64,000 bases of DNA from Methanolobus sediminis (GCF_031312595.1 NZ_CP133592.1:1178001-1242000), one strand, 5' to 3'; positions 26,212-35,699 are shown, numbered from the stretch's first letter. Notes: generated by a model not told the origin, from the letters alone. Numbers and translations: made by a program.

Positions 26212-28050
26212 TCATCCTGAAACTGAAGAGGAGAGGGATGAATCCTCTCCGGTAATCTCGCTCAAATACACTCCGGAACCGACCCACCAGGTATCATTCA
26301 CAGGGAGAACGTATCCTATCTTCAATTCATCCATGTTCTCATTGTCCGGGTTCGGCCATATAAAGACCACATAACCGCCACCGGAACGTGCAGTTTCGGC
26401 TAGCGCCCTAATCGTCTCCATGCCGAATTGATCTCGCTTTTCAATAAGATTGGACCCAATCAGTTCAGGCAGGTAGGGATGGGCAAGGAGTGTGCCTTCA
26501 TAGTCATAGGCGTAAATATAGTGTCCTTCATCGTCCACAAACATCCCGGACTGATTCGAGATCTCGGCAAAGGCCTTTACAGATCCTTCCTCGCGTCCGT
26601 AGACTGCACAGTCCTCCACGAGTCCGATCATCTCTGATATGACCTCAGGCCGGCCGGAGCCTGCAGACACCATATCCGAGAAGTATATTCCCGATCCGAT
26701 CCAACAGTTCTCTCCCGCCGGTGCAACGTAGCCGATCTTCGGTTCATATGAGTCCAACGCCTTCTCATCTATCACCCCATCCTCCGGCGCAGGGTATAGG
26801 TAGGCGATGAAACCGCCACCGTTGGAAGCAGTAGATTCAGCTATTCGTATCATCGGCAATCCCCTGGCATCGGACCAGTTCAACCTATTTGTTCCGACCG
26901 CCTCCGGCTGGTACGGATGAGCAAGAAGCGTGCCGTTATAGTCATAGGCGTAGATATACACATTGTCACGAGAGAATTGACCATCCTTTTTCGAGAACTC
27001 GGAAAGAGCTGCCTGCTCTCCGGCTGCAACTGCATATTCCGAGGCATCCTCAACAAACTCAGCCAGGTCATTCACTGTCATCACCTGCTTTACATCTGAC
27101 AGGTAGATGCCTGCACCGAGCCACCAGGTATCATCAACCTTCTGGACGTAGCTCATCTTAGGTTCAATGGTCAGATCGTGGGCCGGGTTGTAGTAGTGAT
27201 AGAAGATGAAACCACCACCTTGTTGCACTAGCAGAATTTCTACCCGGGTATAATTTACACCATAAGGATCCTGAAGTCCCGAAAGATCGGTTCCAAGCAA
27301 CTGGGGCTGATAAGGGAGAGCCAGGGTAGTTCCGTTGTAATCGAAAGCATAGATGTAGAGGTTGTCACGTATAAACGTACCATTCCGGTCATTGAACTCC
27401 GCGATTGCAGCATCCTTCCCGTTCGTACGGGCATACTCGATCGCTTCCCCTACAAAAGATTCCAATTCCCCTCTTATCTGGGGGTCGGTTCCAATCCTCA
27501 CAACGGGTGAATCCTCATCCGGATCATAGATGCCGGCTCCAATGAACCACTCCTTGTCTACCATCATCACGTAGCTGAGTTTTTGTTTGACCGTGAATTC
27601 ATCCGCAGGGTCTACATAGAGGTAGCTTGAGAAGCCTTTGTCAGACTTTGCAGCAGCTGCCAGATCCTGGATAAATGCAATCCCGTTCTCATCTGTAATG
27701 TTCCACCGATTCGTACCGATGAGTTCGGGCTGGAAAGGAAGGGCCAGTGTGTTGCCTTCGAGATCGTAGGCGAAGATATAGAGTTCACCGTCAACGAACT
27801 GGCCGTTCTGGTCATTGAATTCCCGCAGAGCGGCTTCCTGTCCATGGACATGCGCATATTCATAAGCTCTCTCTACGAATGCTACGAGTTCCGCCGGAGA
27901 TACGGTAGAGTTCTTAGCTGGCGACAATGAGTCGGTCGTGGCTGCTTCCGATTGGTTCTGAGGAAGAGTGGTATCCGTGTCAGTACAGCCGGCACCAAGG
28001 ACGACTATCAGCACAAGTGCAACAGTAAAAAGGATGGTAATAGATTTCAT
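26212..28050 (-). CDS. lipoprotein with four tandem Cache-type sensor repeats
   Basis: 612 residues. Signal peptide with lipobox LGAGC (Cys about 21), then four repeats of about 140 residues. Each repeat has an FVE.A.EYA...G...AL.EFN helix, an (I/F)YAYDY.GT.LA.P.(Q/L)PE..G.N core and a W(W/F).G(A/S)G(I/V)Y end, the pattern of single-Cache (Cache_2-like) ligand-binding domains. No TM, kinase or methyl-accepting region follows, so it can sense or carry a ligand but not signal alone. The DNA is visibly GC-richer than the surroundings, as is the cupin gene upstream, suggesting acquisition from another archaeon. Confidence 0.85.
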   Translation of the reverse strand: MKSITILFTVALVLIVVLGAGCTDTDTTLPQNQSEAATTDSLSPAKNSTVSPAELVAFVERAYEYAHVHGQEAALREFNDQNGQFVDGELYIFAYDLEGNTLALPFQPELIGTNRWNITDENGIAFIQDLAAAAKSDKGFSSYLYVDPADEFTVKQKLSYVMMVDKEWFIGAGIYDPDEDSPVVRIGTDPQIRGELESFVGEAIEYARTNGKDAAIAEFNDRNGTFIRDNLYIYAFDYNGTTLALPYQPQLLGTDLSGLQDPYGVNYTRVEILLVQQGGGFIFYHYYNPAHDLTIEPKMSYVQKVDDTWWLGAGIYLSDVKQVMTVNDLAEFVEDASEYAVAAGEQAALSEFSKKDGQFSRDNVYIYAYDYNGTLLAHPYQPEAVGTNRLNWSDARGLPMIRIAESTASNGGGFIAYLYPAPEDGVIDEKALDSYEPKIGYVAPAGENCWIGSGIYFSDMVSAGSGRPEVISEMIGLVEDCAVYGREEGSVKAFAEISNQSGMFVDDEGHYIYAYDYEGTLLAHPYLPELIGSNLIEKRDQFGMETIRALAETARSGGGYVVFIWPNPDNENMDELKIGYVLPVNDTWWVGSGVYLSEITGEDSSLSSSVSG

Positions 28051-28329
28051 AAATAAGAATTAGATTTTAACTGCTAAATATTAGTTCCCTTTAGAAGCAT
28101 TTAGTCCTGATAACAGTCACAAGGTATTGAACCAATTGAAGTGCTTATTTACTATTAGAGGGGCTGCCATAATGCATGCTCATCCACGTGGTGTTAACAC
28201 CTCCCCCCTCTCCAGAATAAAACTACTGCTATGCATATTGTTGTCTATTTGCCAATAATGGAGAGACGTTCAAGTACGTATACACCCTTGCAGTTTGGGT
28301 GATGAAGAGCCGATATCTTAGGAAATATA

Positions 28330-28734
28330 TCAGACCGATGGGACAGGTACCACAAAGTACGTGCAGAACCCATCACCGATGTTCCTTGTCACATGACCCT
28401 TACCGGATGTATCTTCCAGCAGGACCAGATCCCCGGGCATAAACCGTCTGACAGTTCCATCTGTTGTCTCCATCTCCACCGCACCTGACATGAGGATCAG
28501 AAACTGCCGGGTTGGAGCCGGATGCAGTTCGCCAATCCAGCCGGAATCAAATGTATAGAAACGATACTTCGTCGCAGGTCCATCCTCAGAGACATAGAAC
28601 GGGGCAGCTGGTGGTGCTGCTTGTGAGAGACTCTGTTTGACTGTCACTACATCAAAGTGAGAATCACCCTGTGAGTCCATATATATTCTATGGTAGGTCA
28701 CCTGGGTGAGATTGGAAGAGCTTGTTTCCGTCAT
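28330..28734 (-). CDS. small cupin-domain protein
   Basis: About 134 residues. A cupin beta-barrel is suggested by RQFLILMSGAVEMETTDG, RRFMPGDLVLLED and GKGHVTRNIG. The two-His-Glu metal site is only partly visible (a His in ELHPAPTRQF and one in GHVT), so metal binding is uncertain. ATG 28734 begins MTETSSSN; a GTG 39 bp upstream is possible but has no SD. Same strand and GC character as the Cache gene 280 bp away. The gap holds only short inverted repeats (GGTGTTAACACC at 28190-28201 and AGAGGGG/CCCCTCT around it). Confidence 0.7.
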   Translation of the reverse strand: MTETSSSNLTQVTYHRIYMDSQGDSHFDVVTVKQSLSQAAPPAAPFYVSEDGPATKYRFYTFDSGWIGELHPAPTRQFLILMSGAVEMETTDGTVRRFMPGDLVLLEDTSGKGHVTRNIGDGFCTYFVVPVPSV

Positions 28735-28915
28735 AGTTGATTCCCCATTGTGCGAGTTGAAATATTTCCCCACAAGATTACGTGGTAATCTCAGACAGAT
28801 AAATGTTACGATGCATTTTCAGCTATAGATAATCCGGTTTTTTGCGTTCAGAACACAAAATTAAAATCTCTAGGGTCATATATAACAAAATAACAAAGAA
28901 TGGAAGTGAATGGGA

Positions 28916-29089
28916 ATGGGAACTAAATTTGAGATTTACACGGAAGAAGGAAAACACATTACGACCATTACTGCAAAGGACATAAAAATAACAGCTGATG
29001 CCACACTGCTTGGAGAATTCCAGACTGACGGGGCATTTGAAGCCAAGGCAGTTCTCCCCAGGAACTGGGCAGTGATCGAAGCGCAGTGA
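28916..29089 (+). CDS. 57-residue small protein
   Basis: ATG 28916 to TGA 29089: MGTKFEIYTEEGKHITTI, then a KDIKITADATLLGEF core and a VIEAQ end. Predicted all-beta, no TM helix, no cysteines. SD GGAAGTGA lies 6 nt before the start and CATATATAACAAA at about 28877-28888 is a TATA box. A larger frame on the opposite strand is its shadow. Function unknown; reminiscent of small archaeal beta-strand proteins, but no family recognised. Confidence 0.7.
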   Translation: MGTKFEIYTEEGKHITTITAKDIKITADATLLGEFQTDGAFEAKAVLPRNWAVIEAQ

Positions 29090-29239
29090 TTTACACTGTG
29101 CTTTTATTTGCCAATATAACATTATCTGATTGCTTTGTGCCATAATTAAAAATGTGGTCTGAAAGTGAGAGATGGTTCGGGCAGGCAAACTCATCTGAAG
29201 GTCCGACAAATCCCAATTTGTCCAGACCAGGCACCTGAT

Positions 29240-29500
29240 ATTACAAAGAACTACTCTGCTCTTGGTTCACAAGTTGCAGTTCTTCCAGGCATACCAGGGT
29301 ACGCTATTACATTGATAACACACGAAAGTTCGATAATTTTTGTAGTCTTTCGGACTGTGCCGTCTTTTCCCACTTTGAAGAGAGTTCCTGTCTATTCTGT
29401 GTTGTCGATAACAATCCTTTAGGAACCATCGAAGAGTTTTCCGGTATATTCTCTGATTTCATCTGACAATTCAGCATAACCTTTTCCCTCCTTAATAATA
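29240..29500 (-). pseudogene. decayed small gene with in-frame stops
   Basis: On the minus strand one frame reads KGYAELSDEIREYTGKLFDG, TAA at 29419-29421, RIVIDNTE, TAG, then TGTLFKVGKDGTVRKTT and onward. The amino-acid texture stays protein-like across both stops, typical of a recently inactivated gene. AAGGAGGG just upstream is a strong relic SD. TAG could encode pyrrolysine in Methanosarcinaceae, but the TAA cannot. The rest of the 600-bp gap between 29090 and 29691 shows nothing recognisable. Confidence 0.3.
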
Positions 29501-29691
29501 ATATGTGTTCTTTCTTTAATATACTTTTGAGTGATATAAATTAGAGAGAAAGATAGGCATATTCAGTACTCTCTTCTTAATTACACATAAGAACATGCCT
29601 ATTCATTGGTATTTTATACTACTCCAACCCTAAATGAACACCGCTTTGCCGATGTTCTTCCTTTGTTCCTGGTCAGTAGTTATCTTGATAA

Positions 29692-32139
29692 TTACCTCTG
29701 GAAAATTATACCCTTATGATCCAGTAGATGATACAATCTCACTTTTATCAGATCAGTAATCACAAAAGCCACAAGTGCATACAGCCATACAATGCCTGCA
29801 AGCTTCCAGCCTATTGGGGATATGTAGAAACCATAGACAACAACAAGAGTTGCAAGGATCTTGGTTCCGATAGTTGACCAGAAGAGTATTCCACTTGGCC
29901 TGATAGACCAGAAAGGACCTCTTGTACGTGCAAGGAATATTGTCAGATGACCTGCAACTGCAAGTTTCAGGAATATGAATGACTGTAGTACATCCTGATT
30001 CAGATTGAGAATATTTAGCCCGATATAAAATATTATGAATGAAGATATCACACCTATAATTCCCAGGAAAGTTGCCATACTCAGGACTTCCCTTATATTC
30101 CATTTCTCAGGGAATGGTGAGTAATTCACATTATCATATGCAATGGCCATGATAGGAGCATCGTTGAACAGTGCGAGCAATACTATCATAATAGCAGTCA
30201 CAGGATAGAAATTAAAAGCAATAATCGACGTTGCAATAAAGAATAACACACGCACAGTCTCAGCTATCCTGTAAATAGAATAACTCTTCATACGCTGGAA
30301 TATTTTTCGGCTCTCTTTTATTGCATCGATGATCGTTGAAAGACCCGGGGCAGTGAACACAATATCAGCAGCAGACCTTGCTGCATCCGTGGCTCCGGCA
30401 ACTGCAATTCCGGCATCCGCCTTTTTAAGGGCAGGAGCGTCATTTACTCCATCACCGGTCATACCCACTATATGTCCGTCATCCTGAAGGAGTTCCACTA
30501 TTCTGTACTTGTGTTCCGGGAACACCTGTGCGAAACCATCCGACCTGTCAACTACCTCCTGTGCCTGAAGGTCAGTCTTATCTTCCAGTTCAGAAGCGGT
30601 GGTGATATTAGTACCCAGACCGATCTGGCTTGCAATCTCCTTTGCAATGGCAGCATGGTCACCGGTGATCATCTTAACATCAACACCCATGCTCACAGCC
30701 GTATCTATCGTTTCTGCAGAATCTTCATGTGGCGGATCATACAGCCCGATAAGTCCTGCAAAATGGCATTCATTCCCTTCGCATACACCAACACCAAGAG
30801 GACGATAACCTTTCGATGCAAGGACATTTACTTTTTCCTCCACATCATCCTTGATACTGTCCCTGTTAATAGCCATATCAAGAAGAACCTGTGGTGCCCC
30901 CTTGGCTACCTTGAACTTTCTGCCATCAGAACTCTCAATATTGGCCTCCGTATGTTTGATAACAGGATCGAACGGTTTAAAATCCAGTACATTATAACCA
31001 GCAGCTTTTTCCTGCAAACCATCCAGAGTTGCTATCTTTCTCAGAACCGCGTTATCGATTGGGTCATTATCTTCCTCTCTGGAAGCAAGGGCACTGTAAA
31101 TCAGAAGGTCCTCTGTTGTATAATAACCGAATGGGATCATGTCAGACAACGTCAGTTCATTCTTTGTGATCGTACCGGTCTTATCGGAACAGAGAACATC
31201 CATACCTGCCATTTCTTCAATAGATACAAGCTTACTTACGATAGCTCCCTTTCCTGCAAGGTTGGTAGCACCAACAGCCATGGATACCGAAAGTACTGCG
31301 GGCAAAGCTGCAGGTATGGCAGCAACAACAAGCACCAGAGCGAACTGAAGCGTCTCTACAAGACTCTCCTGCCTGAAGACAGCAACAATAAAAACAACTG
31401 CAACCAGAATGGCAGCAAGGAATATGAGGTAATCACCTATCTTAATGATAGCTTTCTGGAAATGACTTTGTGTCTTGACATCAGTCAGCAATTTTGTGGT
31501 CTTGCCAAAATAAGTATCCATTCCGGTGGCAAATACGAGTCCGTTCATTTCTCCTTTCTGGATAACGGAACCTGAAAAACCAATATCGTTAGTACCTTTG
31601 TCTGCCGGCAGCGATTCTCCTGTCAATGCAGACTCATCTATCTGCAGGTAGTCACCTTCGAAAAGTTTGACATCTGCAGGTACAATATCACCTGAGCGAA
31701 GACGGATAACATCTCCCGGAACAATTTCACGTGCAGGAAGAGGTTTCCATTTTCCATCTCTCAGAACTCTTGCCTGAAGAGCCATTTTATTTTTAAGTAA
31801 CTCAATGGCATTATCCGCTTTGTTCTCCTGCCAGAAACCCACCACACCATTCAGGATCAAAAGGATCGAGATTATAGCAAAATCTTCCCAGCGTTGAATA
31901 AATGCCGAAAGCAAAGCTGCTATCTCAATCATCCAGGGAATCGGACCCCAGAAATAACCTATGAACTTTATGAAAGGACTTGTCTTCTTTTCAAGCAGTT
32001 CGTTATAGCCGTATTGTTCAAGCCTGTCCTGCACTTCACTATCTTTTATGCCTTTTGAAGTCGATCCTAATTTGGTGAATAACTCATCCACACTCAGATC
32101 TTTTGCATTGGTTATACCTGACGTTGCCGTTTCCTTCAT
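29692..32139 (-). CDS. P-type (type IIIA) plasma-membrane H+-transporting ATPase
   Basis: 815 residues. Motifs: phosphorylation site CSDKTGTIT (Asp about 322), TGES (ALTGESLPADKG), nucleotide-binding KGAPQV, MITGDHAAIA and hinge TGDGVNDAPALKKADAGIAV; about ten TM helices including PAALPAVLSV in TM4. The arrangement is that of fungal/plant H+-ATPases and their archaeal homologues, pumping protons out at the expense of ATP. It is the last gene of the oxidase transcription unit (13 bp after the 93-aa gene). It could counter acidification or use ATP for pH homeostasis; its link to the oxidase is inferred from position only. Confidence 0.92.
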   Translation of the reverse strand: MKETATSGITNAKDLSVDELFTKLGSTSKGIKDSEVQDRLEQYGYNELLEKKTSPFIKFIGYFWGPIPWMIEIAALLSAFIQRWEDFAIISILLILNGVVGFWQENKADNAIELLKNKMALQARVLRDGKWKPLPAREIVPGDVIRLRSGDIVPADVKLFEGDYLQIDESALTGESLPADKGTNDIGFSGSVIQKGEMNGLVFATGMDTYFGKTTKLLTDVKTQSHFQKAIIKIGDYLIFLAAILVAVVFIVAVFRQESLVETLQFALVLVVAAIPAALPAVLSVSMAVGATNLAGKGAIVSKLVSIEEMAGMDVLCSDKTGTITKNELTLSDMIPFGYYTTEDLLIYSALASREEDNDPIDNAVLRKIATLDGLQEKAAGYNVLDFKPFDPVIKHTEANIESSDGRKFKVAKGAPQVLLDMAINRDSIKDDVEEKVNVLASKGYRPLGVGVCEGNECHFAGLIGLYDPPHEDSAETIDTAVSMGVDVKMITGDHAAIAKEIASQIGLGTNITTASELEDKTDLQAQEVVDRSDGFAQVFPEHKYRIVELLQDDGHIVGMTGDGVNDAPALKKADAGIAVAGATDAARSAADIVFTAPGLSTIIDAIKESRKIFQRMKSYSIYRIAETVRVLFFIATSIIAFNFYPVTAIMIVLLALFNDAPIMAIAYDNVNYSPFPEKWNIREVLSMATFLGIIGVISSFIIFYIGLNILNLNQDVLQSFIFLKLAVAGHLTIFLARTRGPFWSIRPSGILFWSTIGTKILATLVVVYGFYISPIGWKLAGIVWLYALVAFVITDLIKVRLYHLLDHKGIIFQR

Positions 32140-32152
32140 ACATTGTCACCAT

Positions 32153-32434
32153 TCACATTGAAATACTTCCAAACTCAGCCCAGTGTGCAATGAAGTAAGC
32201 CACTGTCCACACAAATAGTATAAAGTAGATCACATATAGGAAAATTGTGATAGGTCCATGGGATTCAGCTATCACTCCTCCAAACTCCTCTGCATGTGAA
32301 TTTGCATCTTCCAGACTGTAGTGGTCCCTGTTCTTTGCGCTCAGCCAGACAAATATCAGGCTTGACAGCACTACGAAAACAGTTAGCCATACCAGAAAAT
32401 TCACATGGGATGCGTACTCCATGGTAAAACTCAT
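32153..32434 (-). CDS. two-TM protein of the cbb3 oxidase operon
   Basis: 93 residues, two hydrophobic helices (about 12-31 and 62-84) joined by a hydrophilic EDANSHAEEFGGVIAESHGP loop. The loop plus second helix (PITIFLYVIYFILFVWTVAY) recalls the N-terminal membrane segment of CcoP-type subunits, but there is no CxxCH, so it would be a heme-free membrane subunit. ATG overlaps the CcoS-like stop by four bases and has GGGGGGAGAT as SD. Assignment to the oxidase is by position and topology. Confidence 0.65.
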   Translation of the reverse strand: MSFTMEYASHVNFLVWLTVFVVLSSLIFVWLSAKNRDHYSLEDANSHAEEFGGVIAESHGPITIFLYVIYFILFVWTVAYFIAHWAEFGSISM

Positions 32435-32625
32435 ATTATCTCCCCCCTTACTTCATCCGGTTCATCCGTACCCGTTCTACCCGGCCTGTCGATCTCAAGC
32501 ATTCTATATTTTGCCTCTTCTATGTCATTGAACTGACCGGTCTTAATTCCCCATATTAAAAAACCAAGGAAAATGAGGAATAATGAAAATGCTACCACAA
32601 GCATTGACAGATTATATTCATCCAT
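32431..32625 (-). CDS. CcoS-like cbb3 oxidase maturation protein
   Basis: 64 residues with one TM helix (about 8-27) followed by IKTGQFNDIEEAKYRMLE. The helix followed by SGQFDDLE-like sequence is the hallmark of CcoS, which in bacteria is needed to load heme b and CuB into CcoN. The tail is longer and hydrophilic. ATG 32625 sits 6 bp after the ccoN stop, with AGGAG inside the end of ccoN. Good support that the upstream gene is a genuine cbb3-type oxidase. Confidence 0.72.
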   Translation of the reverse strand: MDEYNLSMLVVAFSLFLIFLGFLIWGIKTGQFNDIEEAKYRMLEIDRPGRTGTDEPDEVRGEII

Positions 32626-32631
32626 AAAATA

Positions 32632-35481
32632 TCAGCTCCTCATATTTCTTGCATAGTCACTTTCATACAATGGACCCCACTTTGCATTGTAATCATCTGT
32701 TGTGGCGAAATTCTGGATATAGAATATCGTCATGTATACCTCCTCATCACTGAGAGCATACTTCCATGGAGGCATATTAGTGGTCTCCACACCCTCTTTT
32801 ACCTTCCAGACATATTGTCCGTAGTATTGGAAATCACCACCGGATTCTGTGAAATTTGCAGGCTCCGGATTGATATATCCTCCCGAACTCAGAATAGAGG
32901 CAACACCATCCCCCTGTCCTTCAACACCGTGACACTGGGAACAGTACAGGTTAAAGAGATTCTGCCCTGTCTCAAACTGTTCCTGTGTTCCCTCGATAGG
33001 TGGGGTGATATGTGTCTGGTTCGAGAAATTAATTGCTTCGGCATCGGACACATCACCGCTAACGGTCCTGATGGAACCTGTTGCAAAGCTCATCTCATAG
33101 AAATTCGTCATCCAGATTTCAGTCTCGTTCATGCTCAGTTTCCAGCTTGGCATTGCTGTACCAGGAACACCTTCGCTTACACGCCAGAAATGATAGGAAT
33201 CCCCTGGCTCCGGCATATAGCTCAGTATCCTCTCATGAAGATTGGCAGGTTGGGTCACAACATGTCTTGCATATGGGCCCTGTGCATTTCCTGAACATCC
33301 ATGACATGTCAGACAACGTTGTGTGTAGGTTTTCTTACCTTCTTCAAATACAGCGGCAAATTCCTCACCTGTAGCCTGATCTCCTGTATATGTCTGGTCA
33401 CTTGAATTATAATTCATCATGGCAGCAGACATATAGCTTGCATAAGGCTGATCTTTGCCCTGATATTCATACGGCACTTCAGGATGGAAACTCATCTCAT
33501 CAAGATTGTATGTTCCAAGATTCTGGATATACGCAACCAGCTGATCAAGTTCAGTATCTGTGAGGAAGTCGAATGGAGGCATAATAGAACTCGGGCTTGT
33601 GGTTCTTGCATCCCTGTCATGCAGGTAATGCCAGCCTGTAGGCCTCATTCCCCCTATCTGGGACAGGTCCGGACCTGTACGCTCCGTACCCAGCAGATGA
33701 GGAGAGTCATAGTAGTAATCACCCTGTTCGGATATTCTTCCGATAGCCCAGTCCTGTGGTCTTACAAATTGTGAATGACAATAGAAACAACCCATTTCTG
33801 TATAGATTACTCTTCCCTTTTCTTCATCTACGGTATATGGATGTGCCATGTCCGTGGCATTTACGGTATCAAGATTAAGTGCCGGCATAGCAACCACCAT
33901 CCAGGTCATCAGAAGGAAGAGAGCCAGCCCGCCGAATACTATAACAGGCATGCTCATAGCATGTTGGGACCTTTTTTGTAATGATGAATGTGGCCTGGAG
34001 CTTTGTTCAGAGGATATACTGAAGATATTCTCCTCAACATGAGGCTCCTTTGAATGTGTAAATGTCAGCAGGGTGTTATATGCAAACACATATCCTGCTA
34101 CCACGACCAGCCCGCCGCCCATGGCTCTGGTAACATACCAGAACTGCAGTAGCTTTAGAACAGGAGCTACGGTGATATTCTGGAACCATGCTGAATTGGC
34201 TACCAGTCCTGCTATTGTCATGGACAGGAAAAAACCGGTAAATCCTATGAGTGCAAGCCACCAGCTTATGCTCATGAGCCTGTCACTGTATATCTTCGTC
34301 CTTGTTATCTTAGGTATCAACCAGTACATCATTCCCACTGCCAGGAAACCAAAACCTCCAAGTATTGCCAGATGGGCATGTCCCACTGTCCACTGTGAGA
34401 AATGCAGGAATGAATTGGTGCTTCTCAGACCCTGATAAGCTCCCTGGATGGAAGTGAGAACATAGAAGAAGAAACCTGTGACTATGAATCTGAAAGGAAT
34501 GTCCTTTGTGAAAGTATCCCATGAACCCCTGAGGGTCATACCCAGATTGACTGCAAAAGTAACCACAGGCACAAGCATCAGAATGCTCATGACAACTGCG
34601 ATAGTCTTCACCCATTCAGGTATTGCTGTTTGCAGCAGATGATGACCACCTACACCTGTGTAGAAGAAAGCGATGGTAAAGAAACTTATAACCGAAAGAA
34701 GGTGACTGTAAAGAGGTCTGTTAATGATACGTGGGACTGCATAGTACCATGTACCTATTCCAAGAGTGGTGAACCAGAGTCCAAGAACATTGTGTCCATA
34801 GTACCAGTTGAATATGGAATCAGTAATACCCTGAAGTGCACCGGACGGTGGGTTCCACATGACATTACCAACAAAATAGACAATCGGGAACCAGATGAAT
34901 GTACCTGTGTAGTACCAGGTAGAAACATAGAGTTTTTTCTCGGTCCTGCGTCCGAAAGTGGACAGGATGTTGTAGAGTATCAACAGCAATGTAATCATTA
35001 TAAGAACATCGATGGACCATGGAAGTTCTGCATATTCCCTTCCCTGTGTATCACCAAGGAAGAGGATCATCAGTATTCCTGCCAGAAGAGCGAAGTTCCA
35101 GAGTACAGCGGATATCTTGGCGAGTCTGGCACTATATATTTTAGTGTTTACAAGTCGTGGAATAGCCCAGAACATACCACCTATCAGAGCCGATGAAACG
35201 AATCCAAAAAGCACACCGTTGACATGAGCAGGCCTTATCCTGCCAAATGTAAGGAAAGCCGCATCACTTAAGAAATAGGGCTGGAAGAATTTAATCGCAA
35301 GTATAAATCCCAGTGTGGCAAATATCGGGAACCATAATAATGATCCTATAAACCAGTATTTTACCGCATCGTCGCCTTCCAGAAATTTGTCTCCGGCAAG
35401 TTCGTCCCTTATATCGTTTGCCTTGTGTTCATTTTGTGATGACGGAACGCCATCATCCTGCAGATTACTTTCAGACTCCAA
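32632..35481 (-). CDS. ccoNOP: single-chain cbb3-type heme-copper oxidase: CcoN-CcoO-CcoP-like fusion
   Basis: 949 residues. Residues about 40-480: CcoN, twelve-helix type. Low-spin heme b ligands H86 (GRIRPAHVNG) and H370, heme b3 ligand H368 (TVGHAHLA), CuB ligands H230 (WYYGHN), H280/H281 (GGHHLL), and the cross-linking tyrosine in GTWYYAVPR (about 246). Residues about 505-535: one TM. Residues about 560-660: CcoO-type heme c (GCFYCHSQFVRPQDW, MPPFDFLT axial Met). Then two more c-type domains, CLTCH (723-727) and CSQCH (847-851), each with a downstream MP(S/P)W(K) axial Met. It would reduce O2 to water with electrons from a cytochrome c. TTG 35481 follows GGGGAGGT; an earlier TTG (35508) lacks SD. 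A three-subunit fusion is unusual. Confidence 0.9.
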   Translation of the reverse strand: MESESNLQDDGVPSSQNEHKANDIRDELAGDKFLEGDDAVKYWFIGSLLWFPIFATLGFILAIKFFQPYFLSDAAFLTFGRIRPAHVNGVLFGFVSSALIGGMFWAIPRLVNTKIYSARLAKISAVLWNFALLAGILMILFLGDTQGREYAELPWSIDVLIMITLLLILYNILSTFGRRTEKKLYVSTWYYTGTFIWFPIVYFVGNVMWNPPSGALQGITDSIFNWYYGHNVLGLWFTTLGIGTWYYAVPRIINRPLYSHLLSVISFFTIAFFYTGVGGHHLLQTAIPEWVKTIAVVMSILMLVPVVTFAVNLGMTLRGSWDTFTKDIPFRFIVTGFFFYVLTSIQGAYQGLRSTNSFLHFSQWTVGHAHLAILGGFGFLAVGMMYWLIPKITRTKIYSDRLMSISWWLALIGFTGFFLSMTIAGLVANSAWFQNITVAPVLKLLQFWYVTRAMGGGLVVVAGYVFAYNTLLTFTHSKEPHVEENIFSISSEQSSRPHSSLQKRSQHAMSMPVIVFGGLALFLLMTWMVVAMPALNLDTVNATDMAHPYTVDEEKGRVIYTEMGCFYCHSQFVRPQDWAIGRISEQGDYYYDSPHLLGTERTGPDLSQIGGMRPTGWHYLHDRDARTTSPSSIMPPFDFLTDTELDQLVAYIQNLGTYNLDEMSFHPEVPYEYQGKDQPYASYMSAAMMNYNSSDQTYTGDQATGEEFAAVFEEGKKTYTQRCLTCHGCSGNAQGPYARHVVTQPANLHERILSYMPEPGDSYHFWRVSEGVPGTAMPSWKLSMNETEIWMTNFYEMSFATGSIRTVSGDVSDAEAINFSNQTHITPPIEGTQEQFETGQNLFNLYCSQCHGVEGQGDGVASILSSGGYINPEPANFTESGGDFQYYGQYVWKVKEGVETTNMPPWKYALSDEEVYMTIFYIQNFATTDDYNAKWGPLYESDYARNMRS

Positions 35482-35699
35482 TCTATAACCTCCCCGATAG
35501 AAATTCAAAAGAGTTTTTCAAATCATAAACCCCTTGAAATATCCCACATAAATTTGTTAAGGTGATACTATTTATTCCTATCTAAAAAGAATATTGTGCA
35601 ATCAAATGAAAAACGATGTGATGCGACTATGTGGTTTGAGGTTACACATCAGAACATAAACAGACTTAAATACAAGGCTATCAGCATATTAATATTGAA

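Noticed and set aside
28157-28208. Nested inverted repeats (AGAGGGG/CCCCTCT around GGTGTTAACACC)
   Set aside because: Too short and without promoter or T-run to call an RNA or terminator; noted only as part of the Cache-cupin gap.
28823-29209. 128-codon minus-strand frame
   Set aside because: Antisense to the 57-aa gene at 28916, which has TATA box and SD; the minus frame has neither.
30472-31575. 367-codon open frame on the plus strand
   Set aside because: It is fully antisense to the P-type H+-ATPase, whose motifs are unmistakable; no SD and a low-complexity, Cys/His/Ser-rich composition.
34630-35196. 188-codon plus-strand frame opposite ccoN
   Set aside because: Shadow of the oxidase; composition implausible and no SD.
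32632-35481. Interpretation of the fused oxidase as a NO reductase (NorB type)
   Set aside because: The helix tyrosine of oxygen reductases is present, the CcoO-specific CHSQFVRPQDW motif follows, and a CcoS-like gene is downstream; NorB-type features are not seen. NO reduction as a side activity remains possible.
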